Shown here piece after piece: positions 1-5,004 of a stretch of DNA of 5,004 bases (positions are counted from its first letter, which is position 1; every line of letters begins with the position of its first letter). Source of the stretch: an uncultured Gemmatimonadota bacterium. GTDB taxonomy: Bacteria; Gemmatimonadota; Gemmatimonadetes; Gemmatimonadales; Gemmatimonadaceae. Under the pieces are notes generated by a model. It searched no databases. It saw only the letters and a program-made list of their open reading frames with translations, and was not told where the DNA came from. Position numbers and translations under genes: made by a program. The DNA is taken from positions 1 to 5,004 of the forward strand of contig CAITQY010000597.1 in the NCBI GenBank assembly GCA_903894655.1, read 5' to 3'.

Positions 1-27
1 CTGCGGCGCGCGCCGTGCCGCGCGCCG

Positions 28-35
28 GGAGGGGG
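28..35 (+). promoter_or_regulatory. Ribosome binding site for arfB
   Basis: The purine run GGAGGGGG contains a GGAGG core 8 nt before the ATG at 41. It supports that ATG. A second, perfect AGGAGG at 57-62 inside the gene supports the rival GTG start at 71, so the start is not settled by Shine-Dalgarno evidence alone. Confidence 0.6.
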
Positions 36-40
36 CTGAG

Positions 41-478
41 ATGACCGCGTCGTCGCAGGAGGACGTGGATGTGGTGCCGGGCGTCTGCATTCCGGCGTCC
101 GAACTCGAGATCACCGCGATTTCCGGCAGTGGGCCCGGTGGGCAGCATGTGAACCGCAGCGCCACACGGATCGCGTTGCAGTGGAACGTGCGCCACACGC
201 GCGCCTTGCGCGACGCGCAGCGCGACCTGGTCGTGGCGCGCCTCGCCTCGCGTCTGGACAGCGATGGCGCGCTGCGCATTGTGGCCGGCGAATACCGAAG
301 TCAGCAGCAGAACCGGCGTGCCGCGATCGAGCGACTGGTACAGCTCGTGTCGCGGGCGCTGGTCGTGCAGAAGCCACGCAAGGCCACGCGGCCTACACGG
401 GGTTCCGTCGAACGGCGGTTGACCGAGAAGCGTCAGCGCAGCGAGACCAAGCGGCGCCGACGGCCCGACGACGACTAA
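41..478 (+). CDS. arfB: Alternative ribosome-rescue factor ArfB (peptidyl-tRNA hydrolase, class I release-factor-like)
   Basis: This protein hydrolyses peptidyl-tRNA on ribosomes stalled at the end of non-stop mRNA. The 145 residues match the family layout: an ELEITAI strand at 21-27, the catalytic GGQ at 33-35 followed by HVN, EYRSQ at 84-88, and a basic tail from about 111 containing RPTR and ERRL. In E. coli ArfB this tail enters the empty mRNA channel. Length is close to the 140 residues of E. coli ArfB. It lacks the stop-codon-recognition domains of RF1/RF2, which rules out a full release factor. The ATG at 41 has a good ribosome site at 28-35. GTG codons at 71 and 74 are alternatives, because a perfect AGGAGG lies at 57-62; that start would give a leader nearer in length to E. 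coli ArfB. The frame is open to the left edge. The tail ends in RRRRPDDD, an acidic finish that coincides with a short local duplication. Identity is confident; only the exact start is uncertain. Confidence 0.95.
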   Translation: MTASSQEDVDVVPGVCIPASELEITAISGSGPGGQHVNRSATRIALQWNVRHTRALRDAQRDLVVARLASRLDSDGALRIVAGEYRSQQQNRRAAIERLVQLVSRALVVQKPRKATRPTRGSVERRLTEKRQRSETKRRRRPDDD

Positions 479-489
479 GCGGCGCCGAC
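445..489 (+). repeat. Imperfect direct repeat, 28-bp period, spanning the arfB stop codon
   Basis: The 17-base unit GACCAAGCGGCGCCGAC (445-461) recurs at 473-489 as GACTAAGCGGCGCCGAC, with 16 of 17 bases identical and a 28-base offset. The single difference, C448 versus T476, gives the second copy the TAA stop codon of arfB. The offset is not a multiple of three, so the copies are read in different frames. This is seen directly in the sequence. A local tandem duplication that reshaped the arfB 3' end is the simplest inference. Confidence 0.85.
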
Positions 490-515
490 CACCGGTCGAG
501 AACGCGTCGCGGCAT

Positions 516-543
516 AGACTTGGGCGGTCGTGTCTCCCAGTCT
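516..543 (+). terminator. Candidate hairpin downstream of arfB (terminator-like, no strong T tract)
   Basis: AGAC and TGGG (516-519 and 521-524, with T520 bulged) pair with CCCAGTCT (536-543). The result is an 8-bp stem with an 11-nt loop. It lies 38 bp after the arfB stop, where transcription would be expected to end. The tail is only TAACGG, so it is not a classical intrinsic terminator. It could instead be an RNA structure ahead of the next gene, or chance. Confidence 0.3.
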
Positions 544-558
544 TAACGGCAGACCCGC

Positions 559-587
559 TTGAATCCCGATCAGAGTCTTCGTATTCG
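559..587 (+). promoter_or_regulatory. Weak candidate sigma-70-type promoter before the 597 gene
   Basis: TTGAAT (559-564) and TATTCG (582-587) are separated by 17 bp, matching four of six -35 bases and three of six -10 bases. Transcription would begin near 594, immediately before the ATG at 597. The transcript would then be leaderless or nearly so, which agrees with the absence of a Shine-Dalgarno sequence there. The match is weak and the consensus of this organism is unknown. Confidence 0.22.
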
Positions 588-596
588 TTGATGCAT

Positions 597-1037
597 ATGA
601 CGGCAGCGCCTCGCCCCAACTGGCTGTTTCGTGTCGCCCTGGCCTGTGTGGCCATGGTGTGCGTGCTGCGCGTCGGTTCGTGGATGGCCGATCGGCCGCT
701 CCCGTTACTGCCGCTGTCCGCGCACGACATGGTCCCCAGCCGGACGCTCCGCGAATTTGCGGCGCGTGCGCTCGCGGTGCACCACGACGCGTCGAGTGAT
801 CACGCCTCGACGCGCGCGGCCACGACGAAGCAGCCGGCCTGGCAGCGTAGCGGCGGCCGCCGCACCCTCCGCACCGCGGCCTCACAGCTTTCAACCGGCG
901 AGCGGACGCTGGAGATGGTAGGCAGTGCCGCGTATCGCGAGCGCCGCGGCCCGTCAGCCACGTCGCGCCTCGCGGTGTACCAGCACATTGGACGTCTGGG
1001 CTCCGCGCCAACTCGAGCTCCGCCGAACCACTGCTGA
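597..1037 (+). CDS. Hypothetical 146-aa protein with a single N-terminal membrane segment
   Basis: I do not recognise a family. Coding is supported by strong G/C preference at third codon positions over most of the frame, fading slightly in the last 15 or so codons. Residues 9-29, bounded by tryptophans, form one hydrophobic segment (LFRVALACVAMVCVLRVGS) interrupted by Arg12, behaving as a membrane anchor or signal peptide. There is no clear AXA cleavage site or lipobox. The rest is polar, rich in Arg, Ala, Ser and Thr, with no enzyme motif; it would lie in the periplasm if the segment is an uncleaved N-in anchor. ATG at 591, TTG at 588 and ATG at 597 are in-frame start choices; none has a Shine-Dalgarno sequence, and 597 is chosen as most compact. 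It sits 117 bp before the exporter operon on the same strand, so it could be an accessory or cargo, but nothing in the sequence shows a link. Confidence 0.55.
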   Translation: MTAAPRPNWLFRVALACVAMVCVLRVGSWMADRPLPLLPLSAHDMVPSRTLREFAARALAVHHDASSDHASTRAATTKQPAWQRSGGRRTLRTAASQLSTGERTLEMVGSAAYRERRGPSATSRLAVYQHIGRLGSAPTRAPPNHC

Positions 1038-1059
1038 TCGCTGGCGGTATTGGTTTCAG

Positions 1060-1073
1060 GAGTGCGGGCACTC
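1060..1073. promoter_or_regulatory. 14-bp palindrome upstream of the exporter operon (possible operator)
   Basis: GAGTGC and GCACTC form a perfect 6-bp inverted repeat around a GG centre. The 2-nt gap is too short for an RNA hairpin, so a binding site for a dimeric DNA-binding protein is the more natural reading. It lies 22 bp after the stop of the hypothetical gene and 81 bp before the exporter ATG. No convincing -35/-10 pair is visible beside it. Confidence 0.28.
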
Positions 1074-1075
1074 AG

Positions 1076-1105
1076 GTCCGCCTCGTATCACGTTCGTCCG
1101 CCTCG
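1076..1105. repeat. 10-bp direct repeat with 20-bp period upstream of the exporter operon
   Basis: GTCCGCCTCG occurs at 1076-1085 and again, identically, at 1096-1105. The 20-bp spacing is close to two helical turns, which would place both copies on the same DNA face. It begins 2 bp after the 14-bp palindrome. A regulatory role is inference only; GC-rich sequence yields such short repeats by chance fairly often. Confidence 0.35.
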
Positions 1106-1154
1106 CCCCTCGCGACGCCGGGATGATCGTGCTCATCGCTCTCTCGATGGCGCT

Positions 1155-3377
1155 ATGTCGGCTCAGGCCACCCGTGTCAATCAACTCGTCACCGCTGCCC
1201 TCGGACTCGATGTCGAGCAGGCGCGCTGGCGCGCGCTCACGCGTCAGATCTCGCCCACCGACCCGCTGCCGAACCGGCTGCGCTCGATCGGCGGCGCGGT
1301 CGATGTCGGCTATCTCGACCGGCAGATCTCCGGCGACACGCTCAAGCTGGCGATCGCCGAGCGCACCGTCCCCATCGTCCTGCTTGACTTGCGCAACGAC
1401 GATGCCATCGTCTTGTGCCGCAATACCGACGATCGCGTGCACGCGGTGCTGGTGCCGCGGGATGGGAGCGAATCCTCCATCGAGGGCCAGGGTGACGCCC
1501 TCGCCGACGCGCTGATCGCCCGTCTTGGTGTGGGGAAGGTGTTGTCGGCGCTGGCGCCGATGGCGCTGCGGCCGGCCAACGGATTGCTCTCGAGCGACTA
1601 CCCGCACAGCCCAGTCGGCCACGCGGGGCACGCCGACGAACAGGAGCCAAGGAGCGCGCTCGACCGCACCCTTGCGCTCTTCGCCCGGGAGCGTCGAGAG
1701 ATCCTCACCGTCTTCTTCTACGCGACGTTGTCCGGTGGCCTGAGCCTGATTCTCCCGTTGGCCGTTGGCGGCATCGTGCAGATCGTACAAGGCCGGCTTT
1801 ACCTGCAGCCTGTCATCGTGCTCATCTCCTTCGTCGTGCTCGGGACCATCGTGGCCGGCGTTCTGCAGATCGGTATTCTGAAGGTCGTGGAGCGCATTCA
1901 GCAGCGGGTGTTCGCCCGCATGGCGCTCGAGTTCGCGTTTCGTATTCCCCGTCTGCGCTATGCCGCGTCGCTGGAATCGAATCTCCCCGAGCAGATGAAC
2001 CGCCTGTTCGAGGCGATCGCTATTCAGAAGGGCGTACAGAAGCTGTTGCTCGATGTGCCGACCGCACTGCTCACGATCGTGTTCAGCCTGCTGCTGCTCA
2101 CGTTGTACAGTCCCTGGTTCTCCGTCTTCGCGGTCGGCGTCACCGCCGCCTTGTGGTTCATTATCCGGTGGACGGGGCCGGAAGGGCTCGAGACGTCGAT
2201 TGTGGAGTCGAAGTACAAGTACAAGGCCGTACACTGGCTGGGGGAAATCGCCCGCGCGTTTCATGCCTTCAAGTATGCCGGCGATTCCACGCTCCCCGTG
2301 GAACGCATGGACGATGTTGTCACCGGCTACCTCAAGTACCGGCGCAAGCACTTCGCTGTACTCGTTAAGCAGACCATCGCGCTGATCGGATTCAAGACCT
2401 TCATCACCGCCGCCGTGCTGATCATCGGTGCGACACTGGTGCAGACGAATCGGCTGCTGTTGGGCCAGTTCGTCGCGGCCGAAGTGGTCATCGTGACCGT
2501 ACTCGCCGGCGTCGAAAAGCTGATCACCAGTCTGGCCACGGTGTACGATGTGCTCACCAGCGTGGACAAGTCGGGCCACGTGGCGGATCTGCCGCTCGAA
2601 GCCCGCGGTGGTCTCGCGCCGATTCACACGCCCGGCGCTGGCGTGGCAATCGTCACCAAGGAGCTGCGCTATCGCTACCCGTCAGCACGTTCGGCCTCGG
2701 TCGATGGCGTCACCGTCGAGATCGCGCCGGGCGAACGGGTGGCCATCATGGGCTCCGACGGCTCCGGCCAGTCCACGCTGCTCAAGCTGCTTGGTGGCAT
2801 CATTGACGATTACGACGGCACGATTCGCTTCGACGGCATCACGCTGCGGGACCTCGATCGGCCGGCGCTCCGCGCGCGCATCGGTCAGATGCTCTCGTGG
2901 ACGGACCTGTTCGACGGGACGGTTGAGGAGAATGTCAGCGTGGGCCGCACGCACATCACGCCGCGCGATGTCCGCGAAGCACTCGATGACCTCGCCCTCA
3001 CCGACGAAATCCAGCAGTTGCCGCAGGGCATTCAAACCGAGCTCACGAACGGCGGACGCACCCTCCCCGCGTACCTCGTGAGCAAACTGCTCGTGGCGCA
3101 AAGCATGGTGGGCCGTCCTCGCCTGCTCGTACTCGATGACTTTTTTCAGAATCTCGACGCCGCGTCGCGTACCCTCATCATCAAGCTGCTCACCGACCGC
3201 AACCGGCCGTGGACCGTCATCACGGTGTCGCACGATCCTCAGCTGCTCGCCGCCTTCGATCGCGTGCTCGTCGTCGATGAGGGACGGATCGTGCGCGAAG
3301 GTCCGTTCAGCGTGCTCCGTGACGATCCGATGTGCCGCAACCTGCTGCACGAGACGCCAATGACCACGGGAGCCTGA
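1155..3377 (+). CDS. Type I secretion-type ABC exporter (TMD-NBD fusion) with degenerate ATPase motifs
   Basis: Predicted inner-membrane exporter half-transporter of 740 residues, working as a dimer with the HlyD and TolC partners encoded downstream. Residues 1-180 are a soluble N-terminal region; 69-104 has a strand-rich pattern (VPIVLLDLRNDDAIVL) reminiscent of C39-like domains, without a visible catalytic cysteine motif. Six hydrophobic segments follow, near 183-206, 218-240, 303-318, 321-340, 407-430 and 439-458. The nucleotide-binding domain spans about 498-740. Its motifs are A-loop Tyr508, Walker A GSDGSGQST (533-541, Lys replaced by Gln539), Q-loop position Ser581 before LFDGT, signature position LPAYL (637-641) instead of LSGGQ, Walker B LLVLDD with Asp662 in place of the catalytic Glu, and H-loop His693. 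The frame is unbroken with normal coding character, so it is not an evident pseudogene. ATG 1155 is chosen because the in-frame TTG at 1050 would add an Arg/Ser/Pro-rich, non-coding-like stretch. The ribosome site is poor. Family assignment is firm; ATPase activity is doubtful. Confidence 0.9.
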   Translation: MSAQATRVNQLVTAALGLDVEQARWRALTRQISPTDPLPNRLRSIGGAVDVGYLDRQISGDTLKLAIAERTVPIVLLDLRNDDAIVLCRNTDDRVHAVLVPRDGSESSIEGQGDALADALIARLGVGKVLSALAPMALRPANGLLSSDYPHSPVGHAGHADEQEPRSALDRTLALFARERREILTVFFYATLSGGLSLILPLAVGGIVQIVQGRLYLQPVIVLISFVVLGTIVAGVLQIGILKVVERIQQRVFARMALEFAFRIPRLRYAASLESNLPEQMNRLFEAIAIQKGVQKLLLDVPTALLTIVFSLLLLTLYSPWFSVFAVGVTAALWFIIRWTGPEGLETSIVESKYKYKAVHWLGEIARAFHAFKYAGDSTLPVERMDDVVTGYLKYRRKHFAVLVKQTIALIGFKTFITAAVLIIGATLVQTNRLLLGQFVAAEVVIVTVLAGVEKLITSLATVYDVLTSVDKSGHVADLPLEARGGLAPIHTPGAGVAIVTKELRYRYPSARSASVDGVTVEIAPGERVAIMGSDGSGQSTLLKLLGGIIDDYDGTIRFDGITLRDLDRPALRARIGQMLSWTDLFDGTVEENVSVGRTHITPRDVREALDDLALTDEIQQLPQGIQTELTNGGRTLPAYLVSKLLVAQSMVGRPRLLVLDDFFQNLDAASRTLIIKLLTDRNRPWTVITVSHDPQLLAAFDRVLVVDEGRIVREGPFSVLRDDPMCRNLLHETPMTTGA
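3368..3372 (+). promoter_or_regulatory. Ribosome binding site for the HlyD-family gene
   Basis: GGGAG lies 10 nt before the ATG at 3383, within the last codons of the ABC gene. It decides the start in favour of 3383 over the in-frame GTG at 3332, which would overlap the ABC gene by 46 bp. Confidence 0.65.
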
Positions 3378-3382
3378 CCGCC

Positions 3383-4744
3383 ATGGCCTTGTCCGATCTC
3401 GATATCGAACGCGAACTCAAGCACCTGCCGTTAGAAACAACGGCGTTGCTCGGCGAAGCGAACACCAGCCGCATTGTGTCGCGCTGGCTGCTGGGCATTC
3501 TGATCACGCTGTTCCTCGTGCTCTTTCTGCCGTGGCAGCAGAGCGTCCGCGGCGACGGCACCGTTACGGCGCTGGATCCTTCCGACCGTCCACAGGAGCT
3601 GCCCACGCGGATCGATGGCCGCATCGAGCAGTGGTACGTCCAGGAAGGGCAGTACGTCCAAAAGGGCGATAGCATTGTCCGCATCTCCGAGATCAAGGAA
3701 GAGTATCTCAATCCCAACGTGCTGCCGCTCACGTCGCAGCAGCAGTCGGCGAAAGAATCCGCGATCGGCGAGAAGCAGAACAAGGCGGCCGCCCTCACCA
3801 TGCTGATCTCGCAGCTCGACGCACAACGCGAGTTCAAGCTGCAGCAGACCGCGAACAAGATCGAGCAGTACCGCGCCGAAGTCCGTCAGGCCGCACTCGA
3901 AGACTCGGTGGCGCGGGATCAACTGCGCCGCCGTGAACGGCTCTTCCGCGACACACTGGGGCTCGTGTCGGTCAACGAGTTGCAAGCGTTTCAGATCCGC
4001 GTGCAGTCGGCCTCCGCCAAGTTGGTGGAGAAGCAGCAGATGCTGCTCAGCACGCAGACCGATCTTTCGAGCATTCCGGCCGAATACGGGGAGAAGATTT
4101 CGAAAGCGCGTTCCGACCGCGCGTCGACGCTGGCCGAGGTCAGCGAAGGCCGGTCGGAGGTGGCGAAGCTAAAGGACAAAGTCGGCTCGCTCACGATTCG
4201 CAACGGGTTTTACCTCATCGAGGCGCCGCAGGATGGCTACGTTGTGCGCGCCACGAAGGCCGGCCAGGGTGAGATCGTGAAAGCCGGTGAGCCCATCGTC
4301 ACGATTCAGCCGGCACGGCCCAGCAAGGCGGTCGAGCTGTTCGTGAAACCGATGGACATCGCGTTGCTGAAGCCGGGTCGGCACGTGCGCATCTTCTTCG
4401 ATGGCTGGCCCGCGCTACAGATCTCGGGATGGCCGCAGGTGGCATCGGGCACCTTCGGGGCGCAGGTCGCCGTCATCGATCAATTCCCGAACCGTGCGGG
4501 GCAGTTCCGCGTGCTGTTGGTCCCCGACACCACCCACGATGCCGCGTGGCCCGCGCAGCTGCGCCTCGGCACCGGCGTGCAGGGCTGGGCGATGCTCGAC
4601 AACGTGACCGTTGGCTGGGAAATCTGGCGTCAGCTCAACGGCTTCCCGCTCTCGATCAATCAGAACGAAGCCCTGCCGGCCGACGCCGTGGCGGGTGAGA
4701 AGAGCGCGGGCAAGAGCGACGCCAAGAGCGGGGGCAAAAAATGA
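3383..4744 (+). CDS. HlyD-family periplasmic adaptor (membrane fusion protein)
   Basis: A 453-residue adaptor expected to bridge the inner-membrane ABC protein and the TolC-type channel. A short cytoplasmic N-terminus is followed by one membrane segment at about 35-51 (LLGILITLFLVLFLPW). Residues 72-101 form the first lipoyl half (GRIEQWYVQEGQYVQKGD). A long Gln/Lys/Glu/Ala-rich helical hairpin spans about 116-270. Its tip region has R183, L187 and S196, resembling the RxxxLxxxxxxS tip motif used to dock TolC but with two extra residues. The second lipoyl half is at 279-310 (APQDGYVVRATKAGQGE), followed by a beta-barrel region (about 315-410). The conserved-looking end GWEIWRQLNGFP (411-422) precedes a low-complexity Gly/Ser/Lys tail (438-453). 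The start is 5 bp after the ABC stop. The stop overlaps the next start as ATGA, so translation of the three genes is probably coupled. Confidence 0.92.
   Translation: MALSDLDIERELKHLPLETTALLGEANTSRIVSRWLLGILITLFLVLFLPWQQSVRGDGTVTALDPSDRPQELPTRIDGRIEQWYVQEGQYVQKGDSIVRISEIKEEYLNPNVLPLTSQQQSAKESAIGEKQNKAAALTMLISQLDAQREFKLQQTANKIEQYRAEVRQAALEDSVARDQLRRRERLFRDTLGLVSVNELQAFQIRVQSASAKLVEKQQMLLSTQTDLSSIPAEYGEKISKARSDRASTLAEVSEGRSEVAKLKDKVGSLTIRNGFYLIEAPQDGYVVRATKAGQGEIVKAGEPIVTIQPARPSKAVELFVKPMDIALLKPGRHVRIFFDGWPALQISGWPQVASGTFGAQVAVIDQFPNRAGQFRVLLVPDTTHDAAWPAQLRLGTGVQGWAMLDNVTVGWEIWRQLNGFPLSINQNEALPADAVAGEKSAGKSDAKSGGKK
4730..4734 (+). promoter_or_regulatory. Ribosome binding site for the TolC-family gene
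   Basis: A GGGGG run lies 6 nt before the ATG at 4741, inside the Gly/Lys tail codons of the adaptor gene. With the ATGA overlap it supports reinitiation or coupling at this start. Confidence 0.5.
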
Positions 4745-5004
4745 GCGTCGCCACGCGTGCGTCGCTCACGCTGCTGATCAGCGCCGCACTCGCCGGCTCG
4801 GCGTCGGCGCAGATCGCACCGATCAAAGTCGATACGCTCGGGACGCCATTCACCTTTCCGGCCTTCGTGGACGGCATTCTCGCCAATCATCCGGTGGCCA
4901 CTCAGGCGCGGCTCGTGGCCGATCAGGCGCGATCCGATCTGCGCACGGCGTGGGGGGCGTTCGACCCTACGGTGACGGCCACGTGGGATCAGAAGAAGTT
5001 CGGC
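4741..5004 (+). CDS. TolC-family outer-membrane efflux protein, 5' part (cut by window end)
   Basis: The first 88 codons are present and the gene runs off the right edge. Residues 1-23 are a Sec signal peptide: a basic start, a hydrophobic core LTLLISAALAG, and an ASA site before Gln24. The mature part begins with a short linker. A helix then carries features seen at the start of TolC-type proteins: a conserved-looking NHP at about residues 52-54, then alternating Ala/Arg/Asp/Gln helix, then a WGAFDPTVTAT stretch, where the first helix gives way to the first membrane strand. It would form the trimeric outer-membrane channel that receives substrate from the adaptor. The start overlaps the adaptor stop (ATGA). 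Family assignment rests on signal peptide, helix pattern and operon position, since most of the protein is outside the window. Confidence 0.85.
   Translation, partial: MSVATRASLTLLISAALAGSASAQIAPIKVDTLGTPFTFPAFVDGILANHPVATQARLVADQARSDLRTAWGAFDPTVTATWDQKKFG

Noticed and set aside
1..44. Possible 3' end of an upstream gene
   Set aside because: One frame ends in TGA at 37-39 and another ends in TGA at 42-44, overlapping the arfB ATG as ATGA. With about 13 codons of very GC-rich sequence I cannot choose between them or show that either is coding.
486..498. Short inverted repeat CGACC-ACC-GGTCG after arfB
   Set aside because: Only a 5-bp stem with a 3-nt loop, no T tract, and partly inside the direct repeat; chance occurrence is likely at this GC content.
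475..1071. 198-codon minus-strand open frame opposite the 146-aa gene
   Set aside because: Arg/Pro/Ala/Ser-rich product with no recognisable feature. The + strand frame has the better third-position G/C bias and a coherent membrane segment.
1050..1154. N-terminal extension of the ABC exporter from TTG 1050
   Set aside because: The 35 added residues are Arg/Ser/Pro-rich and resemble translated non-coding DNA; the ATG at 1155 gives a natural N-terminus.
925..1515. 196-codon + strand open frame bridging the gap before the ABC gene
   Set aside because: It overlaps two better-supported frames and becomes Arg/Ser/Pro-rich inside the ABC gene, as expected of an out-of-frame reading.
1056..2627. 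Long 523-codon open frame on the minus strand opposite the ABC gene
   Set aside because: Its product is rich in His, Gln, Asp, Glu and Arg with no domain. This is what the antisense of a GC-rich membrane-protein gene gives; the + strand frame has clear ABC exporter content.
1..5004. CRISPR arrays, tRNA or rRNA genes, insertion sequences
   Set aside because: No regularly spaced repeats, no tRNA-like cloverleaf or rRNA signature, and no transposase or paired terminal inverted repeats were seen by eye.

Overview
The window is a compact, high-GC, Gram-negative stretch with every supported gene on the + strand. The outer-membrane component of the secretion system requires a two-membrane cell. The strong G/C preference at third codon positions and the style of the exporter genes would fit Gemmatimonadota (Gemmatimonas-like). 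That placement is an impression; no taxonomic marker is present.

Layout. Bases 41-478 encode a confidently recognised ArfB-type ribosome-rescue hydrolase (GGQ domain plus basic tail). A 28-bp-period duplication runs over its stop codon. A roughly 120-bp gap follows, with one hairpin and a weak candidate promoter. Bases 597-1037 encode an unrecognised 146-residue protein with one N-terminal membrane segment. A 117-bp gap (1038-1154) carries a 14-bp palindrome and a 10-bp direct repeat. Then comes a tightly packed export cassette: an ABC exporter (1155-3377), a HlyD-type periplasmic adaptor (3383-4744) and the first 88 codons of a TolC-type outer-membrane protein (4741 to the window edge). The spacing is 5 bp between the first two and an ATGA overlap between the last two, so the three are almost certainly one operon.

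Together the three genes would form a type I secretion or tripartite export machine running from the inner membrane through the periplasm to the outer membrane. The cargo is not identifiable here.

The most noteworthy feature is the ABC protein. Its fold and length are intact, but the nucleotide-binding domain is changed at nearly every catalytic motif. The Walker A lysine is Gln, the Q-loop Gln is Ser, the LSGGQ signature reads LPAYL, and the catalytic Glu after Walker B is Asp. The A-loop tyrosine and H-loop histidine remain. An otherwise complete export operon built around an apparently hydrolysis-deficient ABC subunit is the best candidate here for something undescribed.
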